From an uncultured Lachnospiraceae bacterium (lineage in GTDB: Bacteria > Bacillota > Clostridia > Lachnospirales > Lachnospiraceae): a DNA stretch of 64,000 nucleotides. The stretch spans positions 62,001-126,000 of the forward strand of contig CANRMA010000007.1 in the NCBI GenBank assembly GCA_947631625.1, in the 5' to 3' direction. A program made the position numbers and the translations under genes. Below the pieces are notes generated by a model. The model searched no databases, was not told the origin of the DNA, and saw nothing but the letters and a program-made list of their open reading frames with translations. Positions 16,765-26,500 of the stretch are shown here, one piece after another (position 1 is the stretch's first letter; each line of letters opens with the position of its first letter).

Positions 16765-19074
16765 ATGGCACAGGCCAGTAACCTGAAAAGAGATGTATTA
16801 TTGATGAATCTGGAAAAGGAGCTTGAGGAAAATACAGCCAGGCTTTGGGGCAAAAGCATTGCGCAGTGCAGCGAAAAAGAACTTTATTATGCCCTTTTGA
16901 CCCTGACAAAGACACTTATGTCCGTATCCGGGGAAATTGCAGGTGAGAAAAAGGTTTATTATATCTCTGCGGAATTTCTTATAGGCAAGCTCTTATCCAA
17001 TAACCTTATCAATCTGGGGATATACGATAAAGTGAAAAATATTTTACAAAAAAACGGTAAGAATTTAAGCGAGGTTGAAGAGGCGGAGCCCGAACCTTCT
17101 CTCGGCAACGGAGGTCTTGGCCGTCTTGCCGCCTGTTTCCTTGATTCTATCGCAACTTTGGGACTTCCCGGCGAAGGTATAGGGCTTAATTATCATTTCG
17201 GGCTTTTTAAACAGGTATATAAAGATAAACTTCAGTATGCCGAGAAAAACGACTGGATCGAAGAAAATTCATGGCTGACTAAGACCGACGTAACATTCGA
17301 TGTGGCGTTTGGCGATAAAAAAGTAACTTCCAGGCTTTATAATATAGATGTTATCGGCTATGACAGCGGCATAAACAAGCTTAGGCTTTTTGATATTGAG
17401 TCTGTGGACGAGAGCATAGTCAAAGACGGAATAGACTTTGATAAAGAGGACATAGAGAAAAACCTTACGCTGTTCTTATATCCTGACGATTCCGATGAAG
17501 CAGGCAACCTGCTGCGTATATATCAGCAGTATTTCATGGTAAGCAACGCCGCGCAGCTTATTATAAAAGAAATGAAGGAAAAGAAATATGCGCTTCATAC
17601 CATGTACGATCATGCCGTGATCCAGATCAATGATACGCATCCGACCATGGTGATTCCCGAACTTATTCGTATACTTGTTGACGAAGAAGCGTTTTCCATG
17701 GATGAGGCGATAGGGGTCGTAAGCAAGACCTGCGCTTATACCAATCATACCATTTTGGCCGAAGCTTTGGAAAAATGGCCGCTTAAATATCTGGAAAAGG
17801 TCGTGCCGCAGCTTGTTCCCATCATCAAGGAGTTGGACAGAAGAGTCGCGGCCAAGTATAAAGATGAAAAAGTACAGATAATCGATAAGGATAAAAGGGT
17901 ACATATGGCCCATATCGATATCCATTACGGTTTTTCGGTAAACGGCGTGGCGGCTATTCATACGGAGATACTTAAGAATACTGAGTTAAATGCGTTTTAT
18001 AAGATTTATCCTGAGAAATTCAACAACAAAACTAACGGCATCACTTTCAGAAGGTGGCTGCTGTCATGTAATCATGAGCTTGCGCAGTTTTTGTCTGAGA
18101 CTATAGGCGACAGCTATAAAAAGGACGCAGAAAAGCTGAATAAACTTCTGGATTATAAGAATGACGGCAGAGTTCTTGAAAAACTCGCGGAAATAAAGAT
18201 GAACCGTAAAAAAGAACTTGCGGCTTATGTTAAGGAAGTTGAGGGCGTGGAGCTCGATCCCGAGTCCATTTTTGATATTCAGTCCAAGAGGCTGCATGAG
18301 TACAAACGTCAGCAGATGAACGCGCTGTATATCATTCATAAATATCTTGAGATAAAAGCGGGCAAAAAGCCTGTAAGACCGATTACTTTTATTTTCGGAG
18401 CCAAGGCCGCGCCGGCATATGTGATAGCCAAAGACATAATCCATCTGCTGCTTGTTCTTCAGGATATCGTCAATAATGACCCGGCGGTCAGCCCTTACAT
18501 GAAAGTGCTTATGGTAGAGAATTATAACGTATCCTATGCGGAGAAAATGATTCCCGCCTGCGATATTTCGGAGCAGATATCCTTAGCTTCCAAAGAGGCC
18601 TCAGGAACAGGAAACATGAAATTTATGCTGAACGGAGCCGTTACTCTGGGCACTTCCGACGGCGCAAATGTGGAGATCAACGAGCTTGTCGGAGACGACA
18701 ACATATATATCTTTGGCGAAAAATCAGAAAAAGTCATTAAACATTATGAAAAAGCGGACTATGTGTCCAAGGATTATTACAAAAAGAGCCCTGTTATTAA
18801 AGAAGCGGTTGATTTTATCGTAAGTAAGGAAGCTTTAAAAGCAGGTCATAAAGAAAATCTTGAGAGGCTTTACAACGAGCTTTTGAACAAAGACTGGTTT
18901 ATGACCCTTCTTGATCTGGAAGATTATATCAGGACCAAAGACAGAATGATAGCCGATTATGAGGATAAAGATAAGTGGAGAAAAATGATGCTTGTAAATA
19001 TTGCCAAAGCAGGTTTCTTCTCATCAGACAGGACGATTGCCGAATATAACAGAGATATCTGGAAACTCAGATAG
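16765..19074 (+). CDS. glgP: Glycogen/alpha-glucan phosphorylase
   Basis: A 769-residue PLP enzyme that releases glucose 1-phosphate from alpha-1,4-glucan using phosphate. The PLP-binding Lys is residue 619 in [15 protein letters not shown], a near-perfect match to the family signature. Other marks are [13 protein letters not shown] near the N-terminus, [15 protein letters not shown], and [12 protein letters not shown]. Length is slightly shorter than the E. coli enzymes, typical of clostridial members. GGGAGG precedes the ATG. A malQ gene lies about 20 kb downstream, so the glucan pathway is split. A hairpin after the stop suggests transcription ends here. Confidence 0.95.
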   Translation: MAQASNLKRDVLLMNLEKELEENTARLWGKSIAQCSEKELYYALLTLTKTLMSVSGEIAGEKKVYYISAEFLIGKLLSNNLINLGIYDKVKNILQKNGKNLSEVEEAEPEPSLGNGGLGRLAACFLDSIATLGLPGEGIGLNYHFGLFKQVYKDKLQYAEKNDWIEENSWLTKTDVTFDVAFGDKKVTSRLYNIDVIGYDSGINKLRLFDIESVDESIVKDGIDFDKEDIEKNLTLFLYPDDSDEAGNLLRIYQQYFMVSNAAQLIIKEMKEKKYALHTMYDHAVIQINDTHPTMVIPELIRILVDEEAFSMDEAIGVVSKTCAYTNHTILAEALEKWPLKYLEKVVPQLVPIIKELDRRVAAKYKDEKVQIIDKDKRVHMAHIDIHYGFSVNGVAAIHTEILKNTELNAFYKIYPEKFNNKTNGITFRRWLLSCNHELAQFLSETIGDSYKKDAEKLNKLLDYKNDGRVLEKLAEIKMNRKKELAAYVKEVEGVELDPESIFDIQSKRLHEYKRQQMNALYIIHKYLEIKAGKKPVRPITFIFGAKAAPAYVIAKDIIHLLLVLQDIVNNDPAVSPYMKVLMVENYNVSYAEKMIPACDISEQISLASKEASGTGNMKFMLNGAVTLGTSDGANVEINELVGDDNIYIFGEKSEKVIKHYEKADYVSKDYYKKSPVIKEAVDFIVSKEALKAGHKENLERLYNELLNKDWFMTLLDLEDYIRTKDRMIADYEDKDKWRKMMLVNIAKAGFFSSDRTIAEYNRDIWKLR

Positions 19075-19100
19075 TTATCGGCGTATCGGTTTAAGATTTT

Positions 19101-19148
19101 AAAGCGGAATAATTTACGTTTTTAAAGTGATGACTTCCGCTTTATAAT
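19101..19148 (+). terminator. Probable terminator after glgP
   Basis: AAAGCGGAA (19101-19109) pairs with TTCCGCTTT (19135-19143) and is followed by ATAATTTTT. The loop is long (25 bases), so efficiency is uncertain. Confidence 0.55.
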
Positions 19149-19173
19149 TTTTAAAATAATTTAAATTAAGGGG

Positions 19174-19202
19174 TTGACACGAGCTGTATATGAGCGTATG
19201 AT
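19174..19202 (+). promoter_or_regulatory. Promoter of the metNIQ leader transcript
   Basis: Perfect TTGACA at 19174-19179, a 17-base spacer and TATGAT at 19197-19202. About 20 bases downstream CGGAAC (near 19224) and GTTCCG (near 19267) form an inverted repeat in the early leader. No other promoter as good is seen before metN. Confidence 0.65.
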
Positions 19203-19293
19203 ATAATTCATACAAAACCTACGGAACAAGTAGGGAATGGTTTGTGACATTAAGAGCGAGCGAACGTTCCGCAATCGCCTAATAAATTATATG

Positions 19294-19503
19294 TAGGCGT
19301 TTGTGAAACCATCCCTCAACGTATATTGATTGTACAGATTTAACAAACACCATTGCAGGCGCTCTGAGGCCGCCGGCACTTAAGCTGCGTATTTTGCAGC
19401 TTTAGTACCGCTGCGAGACTCAATGCAGCGCAAGCGTGCCAGCAAGGGTTTTGTTAAATCTGCACAATCTCAAAGACGTAAATCGGAGTTTCGCAAATGC
19501 CTA
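19294..19503. mobile_element. MITE-like palindromic element, copy 3, in the metNIQ leader
   Basis: A 210-bp element from TAGGCGTTTGTGAAAC to GTTTCGCAAATGCCTA. It is flanked by exact 10-bp copies of AAATTATATG (19284-19293 and 19504-19513), a perfect target-site duplication. It sits between the TTGACA promoter and the leader-peptide gene, so the long hairpin would be part of the leader RNA. Confidence 0.9.
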
Positions 19504-19532
19504 AAATTATATGAAAAGAAAGGAGACACGCA

Positions 19533-19631
19533 ATGAGAAACAATAATATCACTGCAACGAATATGATGATGTGCTGCGGTATGCAAATGAATGTCTGCAT
19601 GGATGTTTTTCGTGTGTGTCATAAAGCCTGA
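19533..19631 (+). CDS. Met/Cys-rich leader peptide upstream of metNIQ
   Basis: A 32-codon reading frame with ATG at 19533 and AAGGAG seven bases upstream, stopping at TGA 19629-19631. It contains seven Met and four Cys, including the run MMMCC at codons 11-15 followed by GMQMNVCMDV. Met and Cys are otherwise rare residues, so this density in front of a methionine transporter operon is striking. An intrinsic terminator starts 27 bases after the stop, and metN begins 57 bases after that. This is the arrangement of a classical attenuator: scarcity of charged tRNA-Met or tRNA-Cys would stall the ribosome and allow read-through. The function is inferred from layout alone. Confidence 0.75.
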   Translation: MRNNNITATNMMMCCGMQMNVCMDVFRVCHKA

Positions 19632-19657
19632 CTTTACTTAGCCGCAAAATAAGCTGC

Positions 19658-19696
19658 ACAGGTGTATGATGAACGCGCTCATGCACCTGTTTTTTT
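19658..19696 (+). terminator. Intrinsic terminator / attenuator before metN
   Basis: ACAGGTGTATGA (19658-19669) pairs over 12 bp (one G-U) with TCATGCACCTGT (19679-19690) around a 9-base loop, then seven T residues to 19696. Placed between the leader peptide and metN, it must be bypassed for the operon to be expressed. A weak alternative pairing is possible: GCCTG at 19626-19630 (overlapping the leader stop) with CAGGT at 19659-19663, plus CTT/AAG inside. Confidence 0.85.
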
Positions 19697-19753
19697 GTGG
19701 AGATAACAGATAGTATATATACCATAAATTTATAGGATAAGAAAGGATTACAT

Positions 19754-20869
19754 ATGGCAGGAATAATCGAAGTAAAGAAGCTGACCAAGGTATTTACCAC
19801 CAAAGACGCCGAGGTGGAAGCGCTTCAGGGAATAGATTTGTCCATACAGGCGGGAGACATTTACGGGATAATAGGAATGTCCGGAGCCGGCAAAAGTACG
19901 TTGGTCCGATGTCTTAACTTCCTTGAGCGGCCGACCGAAGGTACGGTGGAAATAGAGGGAAAAGATCTAAGCAGGATGTCGGATAAGGAGCTGCGTAAAC
20001 AAAGAAGCGAGATTGCGATGATATTTCAGCATTTCAACCTTCTGATGCAGAAAAGTGTAATAGATAACGTCTGTTTTCCTTTAATGATATCGGGAGTTAA
20101 AAAGAAAGACGCCAGAGTCAGGGCTAAGGAGTTGCTTGAGATAGTGGGGCTTGCCGATAAGGCCAAAGCCTATCCCGCCCAATTATCCGGCGGACAGAAG
20201 CAGCGTGTCGCGATTGCTAGAGCGCTTGCGGGCAATCCCAAGATTTTGCTGTGTGATGAGGCTACAAGCGCGCTCGATCCTCAGACGACGCAGTCCATTC
20301 TGACTTTGCTAAAAGAAATTAATGAAAAATATAACATAACGATTGTTATTATAACACATGAAATGGCTGTGGTCAGAGAAATCTGTTCACATGTCGCAAT
20401 TATAAGCAAAGGTCATCTGGTAGAGCAGGGCAGGGTTTTTGATATTTTCAGTCATCCCAAAACTCAGGCGGCCAAAGAACTTATAGTCAGAGGCCGCGAC
20501 GATGCAGGCCCGGATACGCGAAAAGGCGAAGCAGCGTCTGTGCATGAAGGCTCAGGTTTGGCTGCGCAGGGCAGCGCAGGGGCGGATGTAAAAGACGCCC
20601 GAACCGAAATTATGAAGACCAAAAGCTGTATACGTATAGTTTTTTCAAAAAATTCGTCTTTTGAGCCTGTAATAGCCAATATGGTGTTGGAATTTGGCTG
20701 TCCCGTCAATATTTTGAAGGCGGACACTATGAACGTAGAGGGTATAGCCAGAGGGGAAATGATTTTACAGCTTCCGGAAGATGAGGAAGTGCAAAAGAAA
20801 ATGAAAGACTATCTGATAAACAGAGGTCTGGCGGTAGAGGAGGCTGAAGGCTATGGGTACGTGGACTAA
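19754..20869 (+). CDS. metN: Methionine ABC transporter ATPase
   Basis: A 371-residue ATPase that powers import of methionine or related sulfur compounds. Walker A is GMSGAGKSTLV, the signature LSGGQKQRVAIARAL, and Walker B LLCDEATSALD. The C-terminal NIL domain (about residues 290-371) normally binds methionine and inhibits transport when the cell is replete. Between them is an unusual low-complexity insert of about 35 residues (Gly, Ala, Asp, Arg rich) not needed for the fold. The 3' end overlaps metI by 17 bases, so the two are translationally coupled. Control is probably through the upstream leader peptide and terminator. Confidence 0.93.
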   Translation: MAGIIEVKKLTKVFTTKDAEVEALQGIDLSIQAGDIYGIIGMSGAGKSTLVRCLNFLERPTEGTVEIEGKDLSRMSDKELRKQRSEIAMIFQHFNLLMQKSVIDNVCFPLMISGVKKKDARVRAKELLEIVGLADKAKAYPAQLSGGQKQRVAIARALAGNPKILLCDEATSALDPQTTQSILTLLKEINEKYNITIVIITHEMAVVREICSHVAIISKGHLVEQGRVFDIFSHPKTQAAKELIVRGRDDAGPDTRKGEAASVHEGSGLAAQGSAGADVKDARTEIMKTKSCIRIVFSKNSSFEPVIANMVLEFGCPVNILKADTMNVEGIARGEMILQLPEDEEVQKKMKDYLINRGLAVEEAEGYGYVD

Positions 20870-21521
20870 TGAAGTTGTTATTATGATATTGGAAGGCATA
20901 AGAGATACTCTGTATATGACACTGACGTCTACCATATTCGGATACATATTGGGGCTTCCGATGGGTATAATCCTTGCCATAACCGATAAAAACGGAATCA
21001 AACCCAATACGGTAATATATAAAATTCTTGACGTAATTGCGAATATAGTAAGAAGCATACCTTTTTTGATACTGCTTATACTTATCATTCCATTTACCAG
21101 ATGGTTAGTTGGCAAAAGCTATGGTTCCACGGCGACCATCGTGCCGCTTACTCTTGCGGCGGCGCCTTTTATAGCGCGAATGGTCGAGTCGTCTTTGAAC
21201 GAGGTAGACAAAGGAGTGATAGAAGCGGCGCAGAGTATGGGCGCGGGCACTTTTACCATCATATGGAAGGTTATGTTGGTGGAGGCCAGAACTTCCCTGC
21301 TTTCGGGCGCGACGATAGCTATTGGGACCATACTAGGATATTCCGCTATGGCCGGTACCGTTGGAGGAGGCGGACTTGGAGATATCGCGGTACGTTACGG
21401 GTATTACAGATATGAAGAAGAGATTATGATAGTGACTGTAATACTTTTGATTTTATTGGTTCAGATTTTCCAGACAGTCGGAATGAAGGCTGCCGGTAAA
21501 CTGGATAAGAGGAAGGTATGA
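20853..21521 (+). CDS. metI: Methionine ABC transporter permease
   Basis: A 222-residue inner-membrane permease with five to six spans. The EAA loop that docks on MetN reads EAAQSMGAGTFTIIWKVMLVEA, and ARMVESSLNEVDKGVIEA precedes it, as in MetI proteins. GTVGGGGLGDIAVRYGYYR near the C-terminus is strongly conserved. GAGGAGG inside the end of metN supplies the ribosome site, confirming the overlapping start. Confidence 0.93.
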   Translation: MGTWTNEVVIMILEGIRDTLYMTLTSTIFGYILGLPMGIILAITDKNGIKPNTVIYKILDVIANIVRSIPFLILLILIIPFTRWLVGKSYGSTATIVPLTLAAAPFIARMVESSLNEVDKGVIEAAQSMGAGTFTIIWKVMLVEARTSLLSGATIAIGTILGYSAMAGTVGGGGLGDIAVRYGYYRYEEEIMIVTVILLILLVQIFQTVGMKAAGKLDKRKV

Positions 21522-21594
21522 GGCAGAGGTTATACGGCTGCTTTATATAAAGGGTGTTATAAAATACCACACAAATAAAAGGAGGAGAAGTATT

Positions 21595-22575
21595 ATGAAA
21601 AAGAAAGTTATTGCAGGTTTACTTGCGACAGTATTGGCCTTTGGAGTGCTGACAGGCTGCGGAAGCGATTCCAATGAGGCCGGCAGTGCAGAGGTTCAGG
21701 AGGACGGAGCAGAGTCCGGTTCGGCAACGGATTCGGAAGCAGGAGCAGAGTCGGGAGCAACAGAGGATACCGCAGGTTCAGAAGCAGGAACAGATACAGG
21801 AGCCGCGGAAGATACCGCTGGTGATGCGGCGCAGACTGAGTCAAAAGGCACGATTACGGTCGCAGCTTCGGCCACGCCCCATGCAGAGATACTGGAAGAA
21901 GCCAAACCGCTTCTTGCTGAGCAGGGTTGGGACTTGGAAGTTACGGTATTCAATGATTATGTACAGCCTAACCTGGTAGTAGAGAGCGGCGAGTTTGACG
22001 CTAACTATTTCCAACACATTCCTTATCTTGAATCCTTTAATGAGGAGCAGGGCACGCATCTGGTAAATGCAGGCGGCATACACTATGAGCCTTTCGGAAT
22101 CTATCCCGGCACCAAAAGCGATTTAAGCGAGCTTGAAGCCGGAGACGTTATAGCGGTTCCAAACGATACCACTAACGAGGCCAGAGCGCTTCTGTTATTA
22201 CAGGATAACGGCATCATTACTCTTAAGGACGGCGTCGGACTTGAGGCTACCGTAAACGATATAGCCGAAAATCCCAACGACATAGAGATAGAGGAACTTG
22301 AGGCGGCGCAGGTGTCCAGAGTAAAAGATGAAGTTGCTTTCGTGGTTCTTAACGGTAACTATGCATTGGAAGCAGGCTTCTCAGTAGCTAAAGATTCCGT
22401 TGCATACGAGAGTTCGGATTCGGAGGCTGCTCAGACTTATGTAAATGTAATTGCGGTAGAAGAAGGTAACGAGAACAACGAAGGCATAGTTGCGCTAGTT
22501 GACGTGCTTAAGTCGGATGAGATCAAGACCTTCATTAACGATACATATGACGGAGCCGTTATTCCGTTTGAATAA
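21595..22575 (+). CDS. metQ: Methionine-binding lipoprotein of NlpA/MetQ family
   Basis: A 326-residue substrate-binding lipoprotein. The signal peptide ends in a lipobox with GVLTGC, so Cys 21-22 is lipidated and anchors the protein outside the membrane. A long acidic linker of Ala, Gly, Ser, Thr, Glu and Asp (about residues 25-80) contains imperfect repeats such as EDTAGSEAG. The NLPA domain follows: TVAASATPHAEILEEAK, then FDANYFQHIPYL and VPNDTTNEARALLLL. It delivers methionine or a derivative to MetIN. AAAGGAGG precedes the ATG and a terminator follows. Confidence 0.92.
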   Translation: MKKKVIAGLLATVLAFGVLTGCGSDSNEAGSAEVQEDGAESGSATDSEAGAESGATEDTAGSEAGTDTGAAEDTAGDAAQTESKGTITVAASATPHAEILEEAKPLLAEQGWDLEVTVFNDYVQPNLVVESGEFDANYFQHIPYLESFNEEQGTHLVNAGGIHYEPFGIYPGTKSDLSELEAGDVIAVPNDTTNEARALLLLQDNGIITLKDGVGLEATVNDIAENPNDIEIEELEAAQVSRVKDEVAFVVLNGNYALEAGFSVAKDSVAYESSDSEAAQTYVNVIAVEEGNENNEGIVALVDVLKSDEIKTFINDTYDGAVIPFE

Positions 22576-22610
22576 GTCCGGCTTTGGATAAAATAACTAA
22601 AAAGTATAGA

Positions 22611-22641
22611 GCGGCGATCTTTGCGGGTTGCCGCTTTTTTT
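22611..22641 (+). terminator. Intrinsic terminator after metQ
   Basis: GCGGC pairs with GCCGC around a 14-base loop, followed by seven T residues. The short stem is compensated by the long T-run. Confidence 0.7.
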
Positions 22642-22859
22642 GTATAATAGGAAAGTCCGCCATCCGTCAAATGCTTGCCTTATAAAGCGTTATTAAAAGA
22701 TTATGACACAGAATCATATTATAACTGCATACAGATAAATTTTTATCAAAATTTAGTTAATACTTGTGCTGAAAATATGAATATGCTACAATGTCTTTAA
22801 GCAAAGAAAATCTAAGAGTCTTATATATCTTAACGGGCTTTTACATATAAAGGTTTTAC

Positions 22860-23459
22860 ATGTGCAAGTTTATGTACTGCATGTATAAGTTTATGTGCAT
22901 TGCAGTTTTATGTATATTGCAGTTTTATGTATATTACAGTTTTATATGTATGACAGCCATCTTTAAACAGAAATATCTCTGGGAAACTATTTTTGGTAAA
23001 GACCTGGCAAAATATACATTCAGCGAGAGATGTGAGGAAGTGCCTGATCTGCCGCTTGACGACGGAACGAAGAAGATATTTTTAAATATGAGCAGTAAGA
23101 ACGGAAGACCGGAGCTTGTCAGTCTGCTGCAGTATATGAAAAACACTACGATGACCAATCCGGACATAACGGTCCGTGACAAACGCATACTGGATTTGGA
23201 CAGAATAGTCGAAGATGTAAGGAAATCCGAAGAATGGGAGGATGTCAGTATGAATATTTATGAGATGGGAATAGAACGGGGAGAAGAGCAAGGAATAGCA
23301 AAAGGCGAAAAGTCCGGACGTGAGAAAGGACGTGCGGAAACCCTGATAAGCAGCGTAAACGCCCTAATGAAAAATCTTAACTGGGACCTGCAGAAAGCCT
23401 GTGAGAGTCTTGGAATTAGCGTTGAGAAATATCAGAGCGCAATGAAGAAGCTTAATTAA
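22860..23459 (+). pseudogene. C-terminal fragment of a PD-(D/E)XK nuclease family transposase
   Basis: The frame is open for 199 codons, but recognisable homology starts only near 22950 (TAIFKQKYLWETIFG). YTFSERCEEVPDLPLDDGTKKIFLNM, YMKNTTMTNPDI, DKRILDLDRIV and EEWEDVSMNIYEMGIERGEEQG are all the C-terminal half of the PD-(D/E)XK nuclease family transposases (Rpn-like) common in Lachnospiraceae. The N-terminal catalytic part with the PD and ExK residues is missing. In its place are 17-bp repeats that give a hydrophobic Met/Cys/Tyr run. A basic Gly/Glu-rich helix and a short helical tail end the protein. No upstream remnant of the missing half was found. Nuclease activity is not expected. Confidence 0.7.
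22899..22949 (+). repeat. 17-bp tandem repeat (3 units)
   Basis: ATTGCAGTTTTATGTAT is repeated at 22899-22915 and 22916-22932, with a diverged third unit to 22949. It lies where the transposase fragment lost its 5' half. The gap from metQ to this point (284 bp) holds only the terminator and AT-rich sequence. Confidence 0.75.
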
Positions 23460-23464
23460 TAGGC

Positions 23465-23535
23465 TTAAATAAGCCGCTTATTTAAGCCACTTAATTGAAG
23501 CCGCTTACTTCAGCGTCTTATTTAAGCCGCAGAAA
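23465..23535 (+). repeat. TTAAGCCGCTTA-type repeats upstream of addB
   Basis: Five imperfect copies of TAAGCCGCTTATT-like sequence, several in inverted orientation, fill the gap between the transposase fragment and addB. In one frame they add 18 codons to the front of addB, which I regard as non-coding. Confidence 0.6.
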
Positions 23536-23548
23536 GGTTCGGATAATT

Positions 23549-26500
23549 ATGTCATTACAGTTTTATTTTGGGGGGTCAGGGTCGGGAAAGAGCAAAAAAC
23601 TGCATGAATATATAATAACAGCTGCTATTAATGATCCGCATTGCAATTTTTTACTGATAGTCCCGGATCAGTTCACCATGCAGACGCAGATGGACCTGGT
23701 TCTGGAGCATCCTAACAAGGGTATTATGAATATTGATGTCTTAAGTTTCGGGCGGCTGACACACAGGGTACTTGAAGAGGTGGGCGGCAGTGACAGCCCC
23801 ATTCTTGACGACACCGGAAAAAGCCTTATTCTGCGTAAGATAGCCCGGAGTGAGCAGAGCGGGCTTAATGTTATCGGCAGTCATCTCAATAAAATAGGCT
23901 ACATACATGAGGTAAAATCCGCGATTTCAGAATTTATGCAGTACGGTATAGGCGTAAAGGAACTTTCGCAGATAGCGGAATGCGCTAAAACGCAAGGAGC
24001 TCTTTATTATAAGTTAAAAGATCTGGAGTTGCTTTACGGCAGCTTTTTATCTTATATACAGGAAAAATATATTACGACCGAAGAAACTTTAGACAGTTTA
24101 AGGCAGGCGCTCCCTAAATCGGAGCTTATTAAAAACTGCGTTATCGCTTTTGACGGTTTTACGGGCTTTACGCCCATACAGTACCGCGTGATACAGGAAC
24201 TTATACGATTGACCAAACAAGTCATTGTAACAATTACAATAGATACCGGGGAAAATCCTTATTTAATGGACGGGGAGCAGAAGCTTTTTCACTTAAGTAA
24301 GAAAACCGTCGCAGATTTAAAGAAGTTGGCTAATGAGGCAGGAAGCGGCCTTATGCCTGAAGTTATATGCCGTGGAAAAGAAGGAGGAAGGCTGCCGAGA
24401 TTTGGCTCTGCGGAGCTTGCGCATCTTGAGCAGTCTCTGTTCAGATATCCGGTACGGGAGTATTCAGGCAAGACAGAGCATATACATATGTTTGAGGCTT
24501 CCACGCCCAAAGAAGAGGTGAGACAGACCTGCATAGAGATATGCAGGCTGCTTAAGGATGGGGACGGAAAAGCGAATGGTTTGCATTACCGTGATATTGC
24601 AGTGGTTACCGGTAATATGGAGACCTATGAAAATTATATAGAAGAGGAATTTGCCAAGTTCGGCATTCCTGTGTATATGGATAAGACAAGGGGGATACTT
24701 TACAATCCTTTTACCGAATATATACGCAGCGCGCTGCAGATAGTGCTTGGAGATTTCAACAGGGAGTCGGTGTTTCATTATTTAAGGACGGGAATGTGCG
24801 GGTTTGACAGATCCGGGATCGACAGACTGGAGAATTATGCGCGCAGGTTCGGAATAAACGGAAGGAAGCGTTGGAGCGAGGCGTTTGTATATAAAGAAGG
24901 GGATAAAGAAGAGGACCTTCAGATGTTGGCGGCCTATAACAGTATAAGGGAAGGGCTGCTTTGTGAACTTTCGCCTCTTCTTAACAGTTGCGGCACCGCG
25001 GGCGAGTGTGTGCGGGCATTGTATGATTTTCTTGTGCAGAATGAGGTACAGCTTAAGCTTAAGAGTTTTGAAAAAGACTTTGAAGCGTCTTTGGATCTTG
25101 TAAGGGCAAATGAATACGCCCAGATTTATGCGCTTGTTATTGACCTGTTGGACCAGATAGACGCGCTTTTGCATGATGAAGAGATGAGCCTTAAGGAATT
25201 TGCCGATATACTGGATGCAGGTTTTGCCGAGATATCGGTAGGAACGATACCTCAGAATGTAGACAGGATAGTGGTCGGAGATATCGAGAGGACAAGGTTG
25301 AAACAGGTAAAAGTATTGTTTTTCCTTGGGATAAATGATGGGAACATTCCCAAAGACAGCAGCAAAGGCGGTATAATTTCCGATATTGACAGGGAATTTA
25401 TAAAGGCTTCAGGCTTTGAGCTTGCGCCTACTCCCAGACAGCAGATTTATATTCAGAGGTTTTATTTATATCTTAATATGACCAAACCCTCGGATGAGCT
25501 TTATCTGTCTTATGCTAAAGTAGGGAATGACGGTAAGAGTTTGCGGCCGGCTTATCTTATAGAGACCGTGAGGAAGCTTTTTGCGCAGTTAGAGATAGAC
25601 TGTCCGGAGAACAGGGAGTTTGTCCGTCAGCTTGCAAATGCAAGGGACGGTATCGGAGCTTTGGCGGGGCTGCTCAGGGATTATGCTGCCGGAAGGCTTG
25701 ATAAGGCTGAGGAAAGAAATCTTTTTACTTTTTATCACGGATATTATCAAAATTCCGAATATAAAGATCTGACCAAACGTTTGGCGGATACAGCGTTCGA
25801 GGAATATCATGACATTCCGCTGGCCGGAGATATATCAAGGCTTCTGTACGGCAGCATATTGCAGGGCAGTGTCAGCAGATTGGAGAGATACGCCGCCTGC
25901 GCCTATGCGCATTTTCTTCAGTATGGTCTGTCTTTAAAAGAGAGGAATGAGTACACATTTGAAAATGTGGATATGGGAAACGTATTTCACGGGGTACTGG
26001 AGCTGTTTGCAATAAAACTTGAAGAAAGCGGTCATACCTGGTTTGATATCAGTAAGGAAGAAAGCGGCAGGCTGCTTGACGAAGCCGTCGAGGAATATGC
26101 CGTAAATTACGGTGAGACCATACTTTACAGCAATGCCAGAAATCAGTATCTGCTTAAACGGATAAAGCGTATATTAAGGCAGACGATAAATACTCTGCAG
26201 GTTCAGTTGAAGAAGGGCTCGTTTTTGCCGAAACACTTTGAAATGTCTTTTTCCATGGCTGACAGACTGGAATCGGTCAATATTGCGCTTTCTGAGAATG
26301 AAAAAATGAAGCTGCGCGGAAGGATCGACAGAATAGATACCTGTGTTGAGGACGATACGGTATATGTAAAGGTCATAGATTATAAATCCGGCAAACGCAG
26401 GTTTGATCTGGCGGCGCTCTATTACGGGCTGCAGCTGCAGCTTGTGGTCTATATGAATTCCGCAGTTGAAATGGCTCATAATGAATATCCGGATAAAAAG

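Noticed and set aside
19203..19657. SAM riboswitch or Met T-box upstream of metN
   Set aside because: I looked for the conserved S-box core (GAGGGA, GCAACC) and the T-box TGGNACC sequence and saw neither; a covariance-model search would be decisive.
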